64,000 bases of DNA. Origin: an uncultured Marinomonas sp. (GTDB lineage Bacteria > Pseudomonadota > Gammaproteobacteria > Pseudomonadales > Marinomonadaceae). Shown one piece after another: positions 45,211-54,122 of this stretch (position 1 is the first letter of the stretch; each line of letters starts with the position of its first letter). The notes beneath the pieces are model-generated. The model saw only the letters and a list, made by a program, of their open reading frames with translations. It was not told where the DNA came from and did no database searches. The stretch is taken from the NCBI GenBank assembly GCA_938009755.1, contig CALLIL010000009.1, positions 1 to 64,000 of the forward strand, written 5' to 3'. A program made the position numbers and the translations under genes.

Positions 45211-45284
45211 TTGGCAGATAATCTACAATCGATTACCTTACTAATAATTATCAAATAGAGGCTTTTAAGTAACGACAAAACAAT
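45211..45284 (+). repeat. diverged copy B of the RpiR promoter and start
   Basis: It aligns with 41271-41345 over about 75 bp, including TTGGCAG, CAATCGATTACCTTA, ATAATTATCAAA and the start region, where GTGACGACAAAG has become GTAACGACAAAA. Reading on gives a stop within 12 codons. It lies about 100 bp before the SPFH gene and may act as its promoter. Confidence 0.8.
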
Positions 45285-45382
45285 CGATAGCTATGTTGCG
45301 ACCATAAGCCGCCAAAGTATTTTTAATGTAGGCAATTTAGCTTTACATTGTCTCAAAAAAAATTAATTGAAAGGGAAAAGAA

Positions 45383-46264
45383 ATGAAAAGATATATAGAA
45401 AATGGATCTATAAAACCAAAGCGAACAATAATCGACGCACTCATTACGATTACTTTTTTAACCGTTATTTTCGATTCTACATACACGGTTAATGAAGGTC
45501 ATGTAGGCATTGTGAAAAGGTTTAGTGAAGCACAGAATCAAGTTTCACCGGGATTGCATTTCAAAGTTCCATTAATTGACTCTGTTGAAGAAATTGAAGT
45601 TAGAACTCGTAAGAATGAAGAGAAAATGGCATCAAGTACTGAAGAGCAAATGCCAGTGACCGTTGTGGTTTCTGTTAACTGGACAGTTGAAAAATCAGCG
45701 GCATTAGAACTATTTCGGCAGTATGGCGGCTTATCTCAATTTGAGCAGAGAATATTAGACCCGAGATTTAGATCTGCCACCAAAGATGTGATACCTAAAT
45801 TTGCAGCTGAGCAATTGATCCAAGATAGAGCCAGTGCTATTCAATTGATTGAAAGAAACTTGATTGAAGAAATGAAAAGTTTCCCCGTTACAGTCGATAA
45901 TATCCAGATTGAAAATATAGAATTGCCTGCCAAATACATTGCATCGATTGAAACAAAACAAACAGAAAAGAACCTCGCTGATGCAGAAAAGCATAAATTA
46001 GCACGTCAAAATCTAGAGGCTCAACGTGGTGTGAATACAGCAAAAGCAAAGGCAGATGGAATTAACTTGGTTGCCATAGCAGAAGCCGAGTCTATTAGGA
46101 TTAAAGGCTTGGCTGAGGCTGAAGCGATCACGGCTAAAGCAAAAGCGTTAGGTAATAACCCTTTAATTATTAAACTGACTGAAGCTCAAAATTGGGATGG
46201 TAAACTACCAGCAACCATTCTCGGAAACGGAAATATGCCTATCTTAGATTTACGCGCTAAATAA
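45383..46264 (+). CDS. SPFH/prohibitin family membrane protein
   Basis: A 293-residue protein with one N-terminal TM segment (about 18-34), an SPFH/band-7 domain (about 38-205, VNEGHVGIVKRFSEAQNQVSPGLHFKVPL) and a C-terminal Ala/Glu/Lys-rich coiled coil (about 205-255). It should form oligomeric membrane-scaffold rings like prohibitin or HflC. GGGAAAAG precedes the ATG. It stands alone, between the biotin importer and the ureide operon. Confidence 0.88.
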   Translation: MKRYIENGSIKPKRTIIDALITITFLTVIFDSTYTVNEGHVGIVKRFSEAQNQVSPGLHFKVPLIDSVEEIEVRTRKNEEKMASSTEEQMPVTVVVSVNWTVEKSAALELFRQYGGLSQFEQRILDPRFRSATKDVIPKFAAEQLIQDRASAIQLIERNLIEEMKSFPVTVDNIQIENIELPAKYIASIETKQTEKNLADAEKHKLARQNLEAQRGVNTAKAKADGINLVAIAEAESIRIKGLAEAEAITAKAKALGNNPLIIKLTEAQNWDGKLPATILGNGNMPILDLRAK

Positions 46265-46360
46265 TTGAAATCTCTGCGGGGTTAAATATGACTTTACGTC
46301 GCAGATGATTTTAAAGCAGTTGAATCTGACCACTGAAATGCATTAATTATACTGTTTCAA

Positions 46361-46389
46361 TTGACAAACATGTGAAACGATTGTTTCAT
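46361..46389 (+). promoter_or_regulatory. sigma-70 promoter of the ureide catabolic operon
   Basis: TTGACA (46361-46366), 17-bp spacer, weak -10 TTTCAT (46384-46389), just before the amidase gene. The RpiR-type palindrome fills the spacer and the -10. Confidence 0.55.
46373..46388. promoter_or_regulatory. probable RpiR/HpxU-like operator 2
   Basis: TGAAACGATTGTTTCA, perfect 6-bp arms around GATT; it shares TGAAAC-N4-GTTTC with operator 1. Its position between -35 and -10 fits repression. Confidence 0.7.
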
Positions 46390-46411
46390 GTTTCTTCACC
46401 AAGGGGGAAAC

Positions 46412-47617
46412 ATGAAACACTTCATCGCAAAAAGTCCATTTCTCGAAATATCAGATCAAGCTCGGATTCAGCCATCGTCTGGCGAAGACTTGATTGACCA
46501 AAAACACTCTCTGAGTGGTTTGCGTTTGGCGGTGAAAGATTTGTTTCATGTGGCAGGTTTGCCGACGTCAGCGGGCAATCCGACTTGGTTGGCAACACAC
46601 GATATTCCTACGCAAACCGCTTCTAGCGTCACTGCATTATTGCAAGCGGGCGCGCAATTCAGTGGCAAAACCATTACCGATGAATTGGCTTACAGTTTAA
46701 ACGGCCAGAACATTCATTACGGCACTCCTGAAAACCCAATCACGCCCGATCGTTTGCCTGGTGGTTCGTCTTCTGGCTCGGCCATCGCCGTATCTGCTGG
46801 TTTGGCGGATATTGGTCTAGGAACCGACACAGGCGGCTCGATTCGTGTGCCTTCTAGCTATAACGGCTTATTCGGTTTACGCCCAACGCATGGTGTGATC
46901 GAAATGGACAATATGGTGGGATTAGCGCCGTCTTTTGATACGGTTGGTTGGATGACAAAAGACCTAATTAGTCTAGAAAAAGTCGCGAACGTTTTGCTGC
47001 CAAACAATGCCAAAACCTCGTTTGATAAGGTGCTCATTTGTGACAACCTCATTGATCAAGTCGCCCATTCAAACGAGCTGAAAAAACAGTTGGCAGTATG
47101 GCGTCAGCAAGGCTTGTTGACGAACGAAGCGTCTTTTGACATTGACACACAGGCTTGGCAAACCAGCGAAACCTTTAGAACACTACAAGGGGCTGAAATT
47201 TGGTCCGAGCACGGTCAGTGGATTGAAAAAGAAACGCCGGTCTTTGCGCCAGACATTCAAATACGACTTGAATGGTGCGCTACGATTTCTGCGGATGACG
47301 TAGCGGTCGCCAAGCAACAACGTAAAAACTTTACGGATTGGATTCAAAAGGCGTTGAAAGACGCGATTCTTATTATGCCAACGACACCGGGCTTATCGCC
47401 GCTTTTTGAAACAGATGTCGACGAGTTAGCCGCCTATCGAAACCAGCTAATGGATATGACAGCCATTGCAGGCTTAGCAGGTTTGCCTCAGCTGCATTTG
47501 CCTGTGTGTGAGCTAAACGGTGCGCCTTGTGGTTTGTCTTTGGTTGGCCCGCAAGGCAGTGATTTAGCCTTAATTGCGTTCGCCAAAACAGTGTTAGGAG
47601 TTGGCTCTCATGAGTAA
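46412..47617 (+). CDS. amidase-signature enzyme of the ureide operon
   Basis: A 401-residue amidase-signature hydrolase with the Ser-cisSer-Lys triad: Lys42 in RLAVKDLF, cis-Ser in GGSSSGSA (about 118-123) and nucleophile Ser143 in GTDTGGSIR. It hydrolyses an amide or ureide bond. By analogy with HpxY, which lies beside HpxW in Klebsiella, oxalurate to oxamate is a reasonable guess. ATG 46412 follows GGGGGA. It is first in the operon and overlaps the next gene by 8 bp. The GatC-like partner (HpxX) is absent. Confidence 0.88.
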   Translation: MKHFIAKSPFLEISDQARIQPSSGEDLIDQKHSLSGLRLAVKDLFHVAGLPTSAGNPTWLATHDIPTQTASSVTALLQAGAQFSGKTITDELAYSLNGQNIHYGTPENPITPDRLPGGSSSGSAIAVSAGLADIGLGTDTGGSIRVPSSYNGLFGLRPTHGVIEMDNMVGLAPSFDTVGWMTKDLISLEKVANVLLPNNAKTSFDKVLICDNLIDQVAHSNELKKQLAVWRQQGLLTNEASFDIDTQAWQTSETFRTLQGAEIWSEHGQWIEKETPVFAPDIQIRLEWCATISADDVAVAKQQRKNFTDWIQKALKDAILIMPTTPGLSPLFETDVDELAAYRNQLMDMTAIAGLAGLPQLHLPVCELNGAPCGLSLVGPQGSDLALIAFAKTVLGVGSHE

Positions 47618-49208
47618 TAGCAAGACAACCAAAGTCGCTTTTACCGCGCCACATTTTAAGGCCACAGAAGCTGGGCAAAAAATTCTCGACCAAGGCGGCA
47701 CGGCCATTGAAGCCATGGTCGCTGCGGCCGCCGCCATCGCGGTGGTGTATCCGCACATGAACGGATTAGGTGGTGATGGTTTTTGGTTAATCAGTGAACC
47801 GAACAAAGCGCCGATTGGCCTTGACGCATCAGGCAAAGCCGCACAAAACGCAACATTAGACGCTTATAGAGGTTACGACAGTATTCCAGCACGTGGCGGA
47901 AAAGCGGCCATTACCATGGCGGGCGCGGTAGCGGGTTGGCAAGACGCGTTATCGATCAGTAAAGATTGGCAGTCGCCTCTGCCGTTGGCGCATTTATTAG
48001 AAGACGCCGTGCGATTTGCCGAACAAGGCAGTGCTGTGACGCAAACTTATGTGGACGCAAGTAACAAGGTTTTTGATGATTTAGCCGACGTTCAAGGTTT
48101 TTCGACCTTTTTGAAAGACGGTGACGTATATGAAAAGGGTGATAATTTAACGCTTCCTGCCTTAGGGAAAACGTTAAGACGTCTTGCTGAAAAAGGCTTA
48201 GACGATTTTTATCATGGTGAAATCGCAGACACCTTGGCAAAAGAGCTGGCAACGGCTGGATCGCTTATTAGCTTGGCAGACTTTCATTCTTATCAAGCAA
48301 AACGTGTCACGCCATTGGCCGTCAAAACACGTGTGGGGACTTTGTATAATTTGCCTGCGCCGACGCAAGGCATCGCGTCTTTGCTGATTTTGGCTTTATA
48401 CGACCGTTTGTTTCATCGCTTTGAGATGCAGAACAAAACGCCAACCGACATGGCGCATTTGTTGATTGAATGTACCAAGCAAGCGTTTATTGCTCGAAAC
48501 ACGTTTTTAACCGATGAGACGAGATTGGCTATTGAGTTGTCTTCGTTATTGGACGATGAGCAATTAGAAACCATGTGCCATGACATCGCCTTAGAGCGTG
48601 CGCAACCTTGGCCGCATCAAGCGAAACACGGCGACACTATTTGGATGGGCGCCTGTGACAGCGAAGGTCGTATGGTGAGCTATATTCAAAGTCTGTACTG
48701 GGAGTTTGGCAGTGGTGTTGTGAGCCCTTCGACCGGTATTGTGTGGAACAATCGTGGCTCGTCTTTCTCATTAGAAAAAGGTTCTCTACAAGAGCTTGGG
48801 CCAGACTTGAAACCTTTCCATACGTTGAATCCTGCTTTTGCGGAGTTGAACGATGGTCGTCGTATGAGCTATGGCACCATGGGCGGTGAAGGCCAACCAC
48901 AAACCCAAGCGGCGCTGTTCAGTCGTTATGTATATCACGGTTTTCCATTAGACAAGGCGATCAGTGAAGGGCGTTGGTTACTGGGGAGAACCTGGGGCGA
49001 CGTGAGCCATAACTTGAAAATTGAGTCAGATTTTGCCGACACAAGCGCCGATGAATTGAAGGCACGAGGGCACGATTTAGTGGTCGTGGATGCGCAAAGT
49101 GAAATGATGGGACACGCTGGTGCTGTTGTCTTATTAGTCGATGGCGAAACCTTGGCCGCGACGGATCCGCGCAGTGATGGCTTAGCGGTATCGAGTAACG
49201 TTACGTAA
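47610..49208 (+). CDS. hpxW: gamma-glutamyltransferase-fold Ntn hydrolase, HpxW-like oxamate amidohydrolase
   Basis: A 532-residue GGT-family protein. The catalytic Thr that starts the small subunit after self-cleavage is most likely Thr343 in HGDTIWMG, and the following DSEGRMVSYIQS and GTMGGEGQPQ match the family. The length is close to Klebsiella HpxW, which is known to convert oxamate to oxalate and ammonia. No signal peptide, unlike periplasmic GGTs, which supports a cytosolic catabolic role. It could instead be another gamma-glutamyl hydrolase. Confidence 0.8.
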   Translation: MSNSKTTKVAFTAPHFKATEAGQKILDQGGTAIEAMVAAAAAIAVVYPHMNGLGGDGFWLISEPNKAPIGLDASGKAAQNATLDAYRGYDSIPARGGKAAITMAGAVAGWQDALSISKDWQSPLPLAHLLEDAVRFAEQGSAVTQTYVDASNKVFDDLADVQGFSTFLKDGDVYEKGDNLTLPALGKTLRRLAEKGLDDFYHGEIADTLAKELATAGSLISLADFHSYQAKRVTPLAVKTRVGTLYNLPAPTQGIASLLILALYDRLFHRFEMQNKTPTDMAHLLIECTKQAFIARNTFLTDETRLAIELSSLLDDEQLETMCHDIALERAQPWPHQAKHGDTIWMGACDSEGRMVSYIQSLYWEFGSGVVSPSTGIVWNNRGSSFSLEKGSLQELGPDLKPFHTLNPAFAELNDGRRMSYGTMGGEGQPQTQAALFSRYVYHGFPLDKAISEGRWLLGRTWGDVSHNLKIESDFADTSADELKARGHDLVVVDAQSEMMGHAGAVVLLVDGETLAATDPRSDGLAVSSNVT

Positions 49209-49262
49209 AACCTATTTTAAACATCATGCGCCTTGTTGCGTATGAAGAGGAGAAGAGAAGAA

Positions 49263-50081
49263 ATGTCATTTGTAATGGAAAATTACCCAATGTTATTGGC
49301 CATGATGGGAACCGGCGTGGTCGGTGGTATTTTAGCGGGATTATTGGGTGTGGGTGGCGGTATCGTCATTGTTCCTGTGTTGTTCTTTATTTATCAAGGT
49401 TTGGGCATAAGCAGTGATACGGCTATGTTAGTAGCGACGGCAACCTCGTTGGCAACCATTATTCCAACGTCTGTTAGTTCGATTCGCTCTCACCATGCCA
49501 AAGGTAATGTGGATTTTGATTTGCTAAAACAATGGGGCGTGTTTGTGTTTATCGGCGTTGTGGTTGGCAGTATTGTTGTGACTCGCGTTGAAGGCCAATG
49601 GTTAACCTTGTTGTTTGGCATCATTGCTAGCTTGTCTGCGTTGAACATGTTGTTCGCACGTAAAACCGCGTTGTTCCAGTCTTTACCGGGCAAAGCAGGG
49701 CAAAGTGTGATGGCCACTTTTATCGGCTTTTTCAGCAGTATGATCGGCATTGGCGGTGGCACATTGACCGTTCCGTCTCTGACATTTTGTAATTACCCAG
49801 CACACCGTGCCGTGGGAACCGCAGCCGCTGTTGGTTTGATTATTTCCTTGCCAGCGGCGATTACCATGTTGGTGGTGGGGGTGCGTCCTATCGATGCGCC
49901 GTTTGGCACCGTTGGCTTGGTTAACTTAATTGGCTTTGCTTGTATCGTGCCGTTGACCGTGTTGTTTGCGCCAGTGGGTGCGGGGTTGGCGAATCGTTTA
50001 GATGCTGCGAAGTTGAAAAAAGTGTTTGCTGTTGTGCTCATTATTACGGGCTTACGTATGTTGTATCAGGTTCTCGCTTAA
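49263..50081 (+). CDS. TauE/SafE-type permease
   Basis: A 272-residue membrane protein with about eight TM segments and two Gly-rich repeats (GGILAGLLGVGGGIVIVPVLF and SSMIGIGGGTLTVPSL). TauE/SafE proteins export sulfite, sulfonates or small organic anions. Inside a ureide operon that ends in oxalate, it may export oxalate or oxamate, or import the substrate. ATG 49263 has AGGAG upstream; the upstream in-frame start adds a basic stretch without ribosome site. Confidence 0.85.
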   Translation: MSFVMENYPMLLAMMGTGVVGGILAGLLGVGGGIVIVPVLFFIYQGLGISSDTAMLVATATSLATIIPTSVSSIRSHHAKGNVDFDLLKQWGVFVFIGVVVGSIVVTRVEGQWLTLLFGIIASLSALNMLFARKTALFQSLPGKAGQSVMATFIGFFSSMIGIGGGTLTVPSLTFCNYPAHRAVGTAAAVGLIISLPAAITMLVVGVRPIDAPFGTVGLVNLIGFACIVPLTVLFAPVGAGLANRLDAAKLKKVFAVVLIITGLRMLYQVLA

Positions 50082-50103
50082 ACTATTTTTTTAGGAGCTA
50101 TTT

Positions 50104-51324
50104 ATGCAACCTTTATCTTTTCCACCAAGACTATTAATGGGGCCGGGCCCAATTAACTGTTATCCGCGTGTGTTGTCCGCGATGTCGACACAGTTGGTTG
50201 GTCAGTACGACCCAACGATGACGAACTACATGAACGAAGTCATGGCATTGTATCGTCGTGTGTTTAATACGCAGAACCAGCAAACTTTTTTGATCGACGG
50301 AACCTCGCGTGCGGGCATTGAAGCGGCGCTAATTTCTTGCCTTGAACCGGGCGATAAAGTCTTGGTGCCGATCTTTGGTCGCTTTGGTCATTTGCTAGCG
50401 GAAATCGCAGAACGCGCGGATGCGGAAGTTCATACGATTGAAGTGCCTTGGGGTGAAGTGTTTGATCCTCAGCAAATCGAAGATGCAATAAAGCGAATAC
50501 AACCAAAGTTGTTAGCGATTGTGCAGGGCGATACGTCCACAACCATGTTGCAGCCATTGGAGCATTTGGGTGAGATTTGCCGTGCTCATGATGTGCTTTT
50601 TTACACAGACGCTACTGCATCCATCGGCGGAAACCCTTTTGAAACAGATACTTGGAAAGTCGATGCGGTGTCTGTTGGCTTGCAAAAATGCCTTGGTGGC
50701 CCGTCTGGCAGTGCGCCTATTTCATTGAGTGAGCGTTTTGTTTCAACGGTGCGTAAACGTGCGCACGTCGAAGCAGGGATTCGTGATGTACATCACCAAG
50801 GTTCTGCGGGTATGCGTATTCGCTCGAACTATTTTGATTTGCCAATGATCATGGATTATTGGGGTGAAGAGCGTTTGAACCATCACACTGAAGCGGCCAC
50901 CATGTTATTTGGTGCGCGTGAATGTGCGGTTGGCTTGTTAACGGAAGGCCAAGACGCTGTATTGAAACGTCACCAGTTAGCAGGAGATGCCATGCTAAAA
51001 GGGATTCAAGCCATGGGACTGAAACCGTTCGGTGATTTGAACCACAAAATGAGCAACGTGGTTGGCGTAGATATTCCAGACGCGGTTGACGGTGAAGCGA
51101 TTCGCCATGAATTGTTGAATACCTTTAACATTGAAATCGGCACCAGCTTTGGCCCATTAAAAGGCAAAGTATGGCGCATCGGCACCATGGGTTATAACGC
51201 TCGCCAAGACGCGGTTCTACAAACCTTGCAGTCTCTTGAAACTGTTTTACGTCGTGGTGGATTCTCTCTTCCTGCGGGCGAAGCGGTTGATGCGGCCATG
51301 TCGATTTACGCTGGAGAAGCCTAA
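50104..51324 (+). CDS. hpxJ: ureidoglycine-glyoxylate aminotransferase (PucG/HpxJ type)
   Basis: A 406-residue class V PLP aminotransferase with the PucG/HpxJ opening PPRLLMGPGPI and GQYDP. PLP Lys is about 195 in VGLQKCLGGPSG, Asp in YTDATASIGG. HpxJ and PucG transfer the amino group of ureidoglycine to glyoxylate, giving oxalurate and glycine. The adjacent allantoate amidohydrolase makes its substrate. GGAG precedes the ATG. Serine-glyoxylate or alanine-glyoxylate transaminase activity cannot be excluded by sequence alone. Confidence 0.88.
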   Translation: MQPLSFPPRLLMGPGPINCYPRVLSAMSTQLVGQYDPTMTNYMNEVMALYRRVFNTQNQQTFLIDGTSRAGIEAALISCLEPGDKVLVPIFGRFGHLLAEIAERADAEVHTIEVPWGEVFDPQQIEDAIKRIQPKLLAIVQGDTSTTMLQPLEHLGEICRAHDVLFYTDATASIGGNPFETDTWKVDAVSVGLQKCLGGPSGSAPISLSERFVSTVRKRAHVEAGIRDVHHQGSAGMRIRSNYFDLPMIMDYWGEERLNHHTEAATMLFGARECAVGLLTEGQDAVLKRHQLAGDAMLKGIQAMGLKPFGDLNHKMSNVVGVDIPDAVDGEAIRHELLNTFNIEIGTSFGPLKGKVWRIGTMGYNARQDAVLQTLQSLETVLRRGGFSLPAGEAVDAAMSIYAGEA

Positions 51325-52547
51325 TGACGGATTATGGCAAAATCGCACAACAAGTAATGTCTCGTTGTGACGAGCTTGGCAAAATCAGTCAGTCTGACGA
51401 GTATCTAGACCGTCGTTATTTGACGGCAGAGCATAAGCAAGCCAATGAATTGGTTGGCGGTTGGATGGCCCAAGCGGGCATGAAAACATGGCAAGACGAA
51501 GCGGGGAATTTGTGTGGGCGTTTAGAAAGTAAAACGCCTAATGCACCTCGCTATTTGATCGGCAGTCATTTAGACACAGTGCCAAATGGCGGTAAATATG
51601 ACGGCATGTTGGGGGTTATTACACCGATTTGCTTGATTCAGGAGTTGACAGATCAAGGGTTTGAACTGCCGTTTCATTTGGATTTAGTTGGCTTCGGAGA
51701 CGAAGAAGGCACGCGCTTTCGTTCCACTTTGCTTGGCAGTCGCGCGCTCACAGGCAAATGGCCAGAAGAATGGCGAAAGGTGGAAGACAGCGACGGTGTG
51801 AGTTTGCCAGACGCGTTAAAAGCCTTTGGTTTAGACTTTGATAAGGTCAAACACGCCGCCATAGATAACCGTAATTTATTGGGTTATTTAGAACTGCATA
51901 TCGAGCAAGGCCCCGTACTAGAAGACGAAAATTTGCCTGTTGGCGTTGTGAGTGCCATTGCCGGTGCGAAGCGTTTTGATTTGTCTGTAAAAGGCATGGC
52001 TGGACACGCAGGCACAGTGCCAATGCCATTGCGCCAAGACGCGTTATGCGCAGTCAGTGAGATGATTCTTGCGGTCGAAAAAGTTGCTCAAGAGCACGGT
52101 ATCGTCGCCACGGTTGGTGAGATTAATAACCGACCAAATGGCGTGAATGTGATTTCAGGTTACACGCAATTTTCCTTAGACATTCGAAGCGAATTTGATG
52201 AAAAGCGTGACGCTGGATTGGCGAAAATCATGTCAGATATTGAAATGATTGCTGCTCGTCGTAATGTCATTCTCGAAGCCAAACAGACTCACGCTGCGCC
52301 GTCGGTTCATTGTGATCCTGCATTACAAACCGTGCTTCGTAATGCCATTGAACACACAGGGCATCGGGTTTTGACACTGCCTTCTGGCGCAGGTCACGAC
52401 GCCATGGCAATTGCTGATATCTGTCCTGTTGCCATGTTGTTTATGCGCTGTGACAAAGGCATTAGCCATAATCCTGCTGAAGCCATCATGGAGCGAGATG
52501 TGGTGGTGACATTAGAAGTGCTAGACCACGCCATTCAAAATTTGTGA
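51324..52547 (+). CDS. hpxK: allantoate amidohydrolase (M20 family)
   Basis: A 407-residue M20/ArgE-type dinuclear metallohydrolase. Metal ligands are visible in GSHLDTVPNGGKYDG, GDEEGTRF, HIEQGP and GISHNP. It converts allantoate to ureidoglycine, ammonia and CO2; N-carbamoyl-amino-acid hydrolases are close relatives, so context decides. The ATG overlaps the aminotransferase stop (TAATG). It feeds HpxJ directly. Confidence 0.88.
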   Translation: MTDYGKIAQQVMSRCDELGKISQSDEYLDRRYLTAEHKQANELVGGWMAQAGMKTWQDEAGNLCGRLESKTPNAPRYLIGSHLDTVPNGGKYDGMLGVITPICLIQELTDQGFELPFHLDLVGFGDEEGTRFRSTLLGSRALTGKWPEEWRKVEDSDGVSLPDALKAFGLDFDKVKHAAIDNRNLLGYLELHIEQGPVLEDENLPVGVVSAIAGAKRFDLSVKGMAGHAGTVPMPLRQDALCAVSEMILAVEKVAQEHGIVATVGEINNRPNGVNVISGYTQFSLDIRSEFDEKRDAGLAKIMSDIEMIAARRNVILEAKQTHAAPSVHCDPALQTVLRNAIEHTGHRVLTLPSGAGHDAMAIADICPVAMLFMRCDKGISHNPAEAIMERDVVVTLEVLDHAIQNL

Positions 52548-52555
52548 GGTAAACA

Positions 52556-52921
52556 ATGAAATTCACACGAATCTATAACGACGAAGAAGGCAAAAGCCAC
52601 TTTGGAGAATTGGAGCTGACGTTAAAAGACGGCGGGCCGATTGGTTTCTTATCAGAGCGTTTCCCAGCGGGTGACATCATCTTCCGAGAAACCCCAAGTG
52701 ACTACGATTTTAAATGGCACCCAGCACCACAACGTCAACTGTTGTTCATCATTAAAGGGCGTTGCGAATTCAAAGTCTCGTCTGGCGAAACACGCCAATT
52801 CGGTGGCGGTGATTTGCTGTTTCTCGAAGACACAGAAGGCGAAGGCCATTGCAGCAAAGCCTTATTCAACGAAGTCCGCCATTCTATTTTTGTCACGGTT
52901 CCTGAAGATGTGGAGCTATAA
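52556..52921 (+). CDS. small cupin protein
   Basis: A 121-residue single cupin domain (GRCEFKVSSGETRQFGGGDLLFLEDT). Last gene of the ureide operon, 8 bp after the amidohydrolase. It is too short to be ureidoglycine aminohydrolase (about 260 residues, two cupins). A metal-dependent isomerase, sensor or lyase role is possible; unknown. Confidence 0.78.
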   Translation: MKFTRIYNDEEGKSHFGELELTLKDGGPIGFLSERFPAGDIIFRETPSDYDFKWHPAPQRQLLFIIKGRCEFKVSSGETRQFGGGDLLFLEDTEGEGHCSKALFNEVRHSIFVTVPEDVEL

Positions 52922-52925
52922 GATA

Positions 52926-52951
52926 GAAAAGGAAAACTATTTTCCCCTTTA
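52926..52951. terminator. AT-rich hairpin between convergent genes
   Basis: GGAAAA and TTTTCC arms around CTA, flanked by A and T tracts, separate the cupin gene (+) from the MCP gene (-). Short stem, so weak. Confidence 0.35.
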
Positions 52952-54034
52952 ATTGTTTAAGTGTTCAAACAAAAAGCTTTGTACTGCGTCTAAATGTTTG
53001 TAAATCGCTTCTATATGCGATGACATGCTTGCTTCTGTAGAGGCCAGTTTCTCAAAGCTTTCCCCATCAAAACTCATCATGTCTTTGGCTAAATTTTCTA
53101 GTTGCTCCAGCGCATCATGGATCTTTATAAAGCCTGTTTGTTTTCTAAAATCAAACTCGTTGTCTGTGCCGTTGTAATACCAGTCGCCGAAGTTGGTGGC
53201 TCTAATGTCCATGTGTGTGGCTTGTGTGTCGCCCTTGAGCGCAGCGATTAAATAGCCTGATTTCCATTGGTTCAGTTCCAATAATGACGCGGCTGAATGT
53301 GCAAACGCCATAGATTGATAACCGACTGTTACCAGTTCGCCTGAGCTGGTAGCGGTTTTTTCAGAGGATTCGCTGAGTTTTGCACAGGCTTGGCTGGCAT
53401 CAAGCGTGGCGGCGTGTAGATCGTCGATCTGTTCGCTGACTTTGGTGGTGCTGTCGTCAATGCGATTTACCAAGGTAGAAATTTGCTCACTGGCGTCTCT
53501 GGATTTGGTGGCGAGTGCTCTCACTTCGTCGGCCACAACGGCAAAGCCTCGACCATGTTCACCAGCTCGTGCGGCTTCAATAGCGGCGTTCAACGCCAGT
53601 AGTTTGGTTTGCTCAGAGATACTTTGGATGATGTCGGTAAAGCCTTTTATCTCGCCTGCAATGCTTTTTAAACCAACCACGTCTTCTAAGCTTAAATTGG
53701 TTTGATTGGAAATAGCGAGCAATTGGTGAGTTAGCTGAGCGATCTCTTTTTGGTTATTTTCTATGTCTTCATTGTTCCCTTCAGATTCACTCATTGGAGT
53801 GAACAAGAGTTCAGAAATCTGGTTGATGGCATTGAGAGAGTGATTAAGTATCGCTTGCTGCGGTATTAAAAATTTCTCGTTAATAGGGCTAGGTGATGCT
53901 TTTTTATTGTGTTGTGCTTGGAAATTATTGAAGTCGGATGTGATCGTTTCCAATTTTTGTTCAATGGACTGCTTTTCTCGCCGTGTTTTGGCCAACTCAT
54001 TTTCCAATTCTTGAATACGTTTTTTACCAAACAT
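52949..54034 (-). CDS. soluble methyl-accepting chemotaxis protein with degenerate CZB-like domain
   Basis: A 361-residue cytosolic chemoreceptor without TM segments: a coiled coil (about 1-50), a short signalling domain with the tip [20 protein letters not shown] (about 140-165), and a C-terminal domain (about 250-345) resembling the zinc-binding CZB domain. The CZB Cys of the C.FGKWYY motif is Asn here (TNFGDWYY), and the first His is missing, so zinc binding is doubtful. ATG 54034 starts the coiled coil. It may link metabolism of the ureide region to swimming. Confidence 0.85.
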   Translation of the reverse strand: MFGKKRIQELENELAKTRREKQSIEQKLETITSDFNNFQAQHNKKASPSPINEKFLIPQQAILNHSLNAINQISELLFTPMSESEGNNEDIENNQKEIAQLTHQLLAISNQTNLSLEDVVGLKSIAGEIKGFTDIIQSISEQTKLLALNAAIEAARAGEHGRGFAVVADEVRALATKSRDASEQISTLVNRIDDSTTKVSEQIDDLHAATLDASQACAKLSESSEKTATSSGELVTVGYQSMAFAHSAASLLELNQWKSGYLIAALKGDTQATHMDIRATNFGDWYYNGTDNEFDFRKQTGFIKIHDALEQLENLAKDMMSFDGESFEKLASTEASMSSHIEAIYKHLDAVQSFLFEHLNN

Positions 54035-54065
54035 GTTCTATAAATTCCGTTGTGAAAGAAGAAAG

Positions 54066-54098
54066 TAAAAGACGCCAGCTTTTTATTAAGGCTGGCGT
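54066..54098 (-). terminator. terminator of the APC/oxidase operon
   Basis: ACGCCAGC (54072-54079) and GCTGGCGT (54091-54098) form an 8-bp stem with an 11-nt loop; on the minus strand it is followed by CTTTTACTTTC. Confidence 0.75.
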
Positions 54099-54122
54099 AC
54101 GAAAGAGAGATTCTTTGGGGGG

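Noticed and set aside
52556-52921. cupin as ureidoglycine aminohydrolase (AllE/UGHY)
   Set aside because: That enzyme is a two-cupin protein of about 260 residues; this one has a single 121-residue domain.
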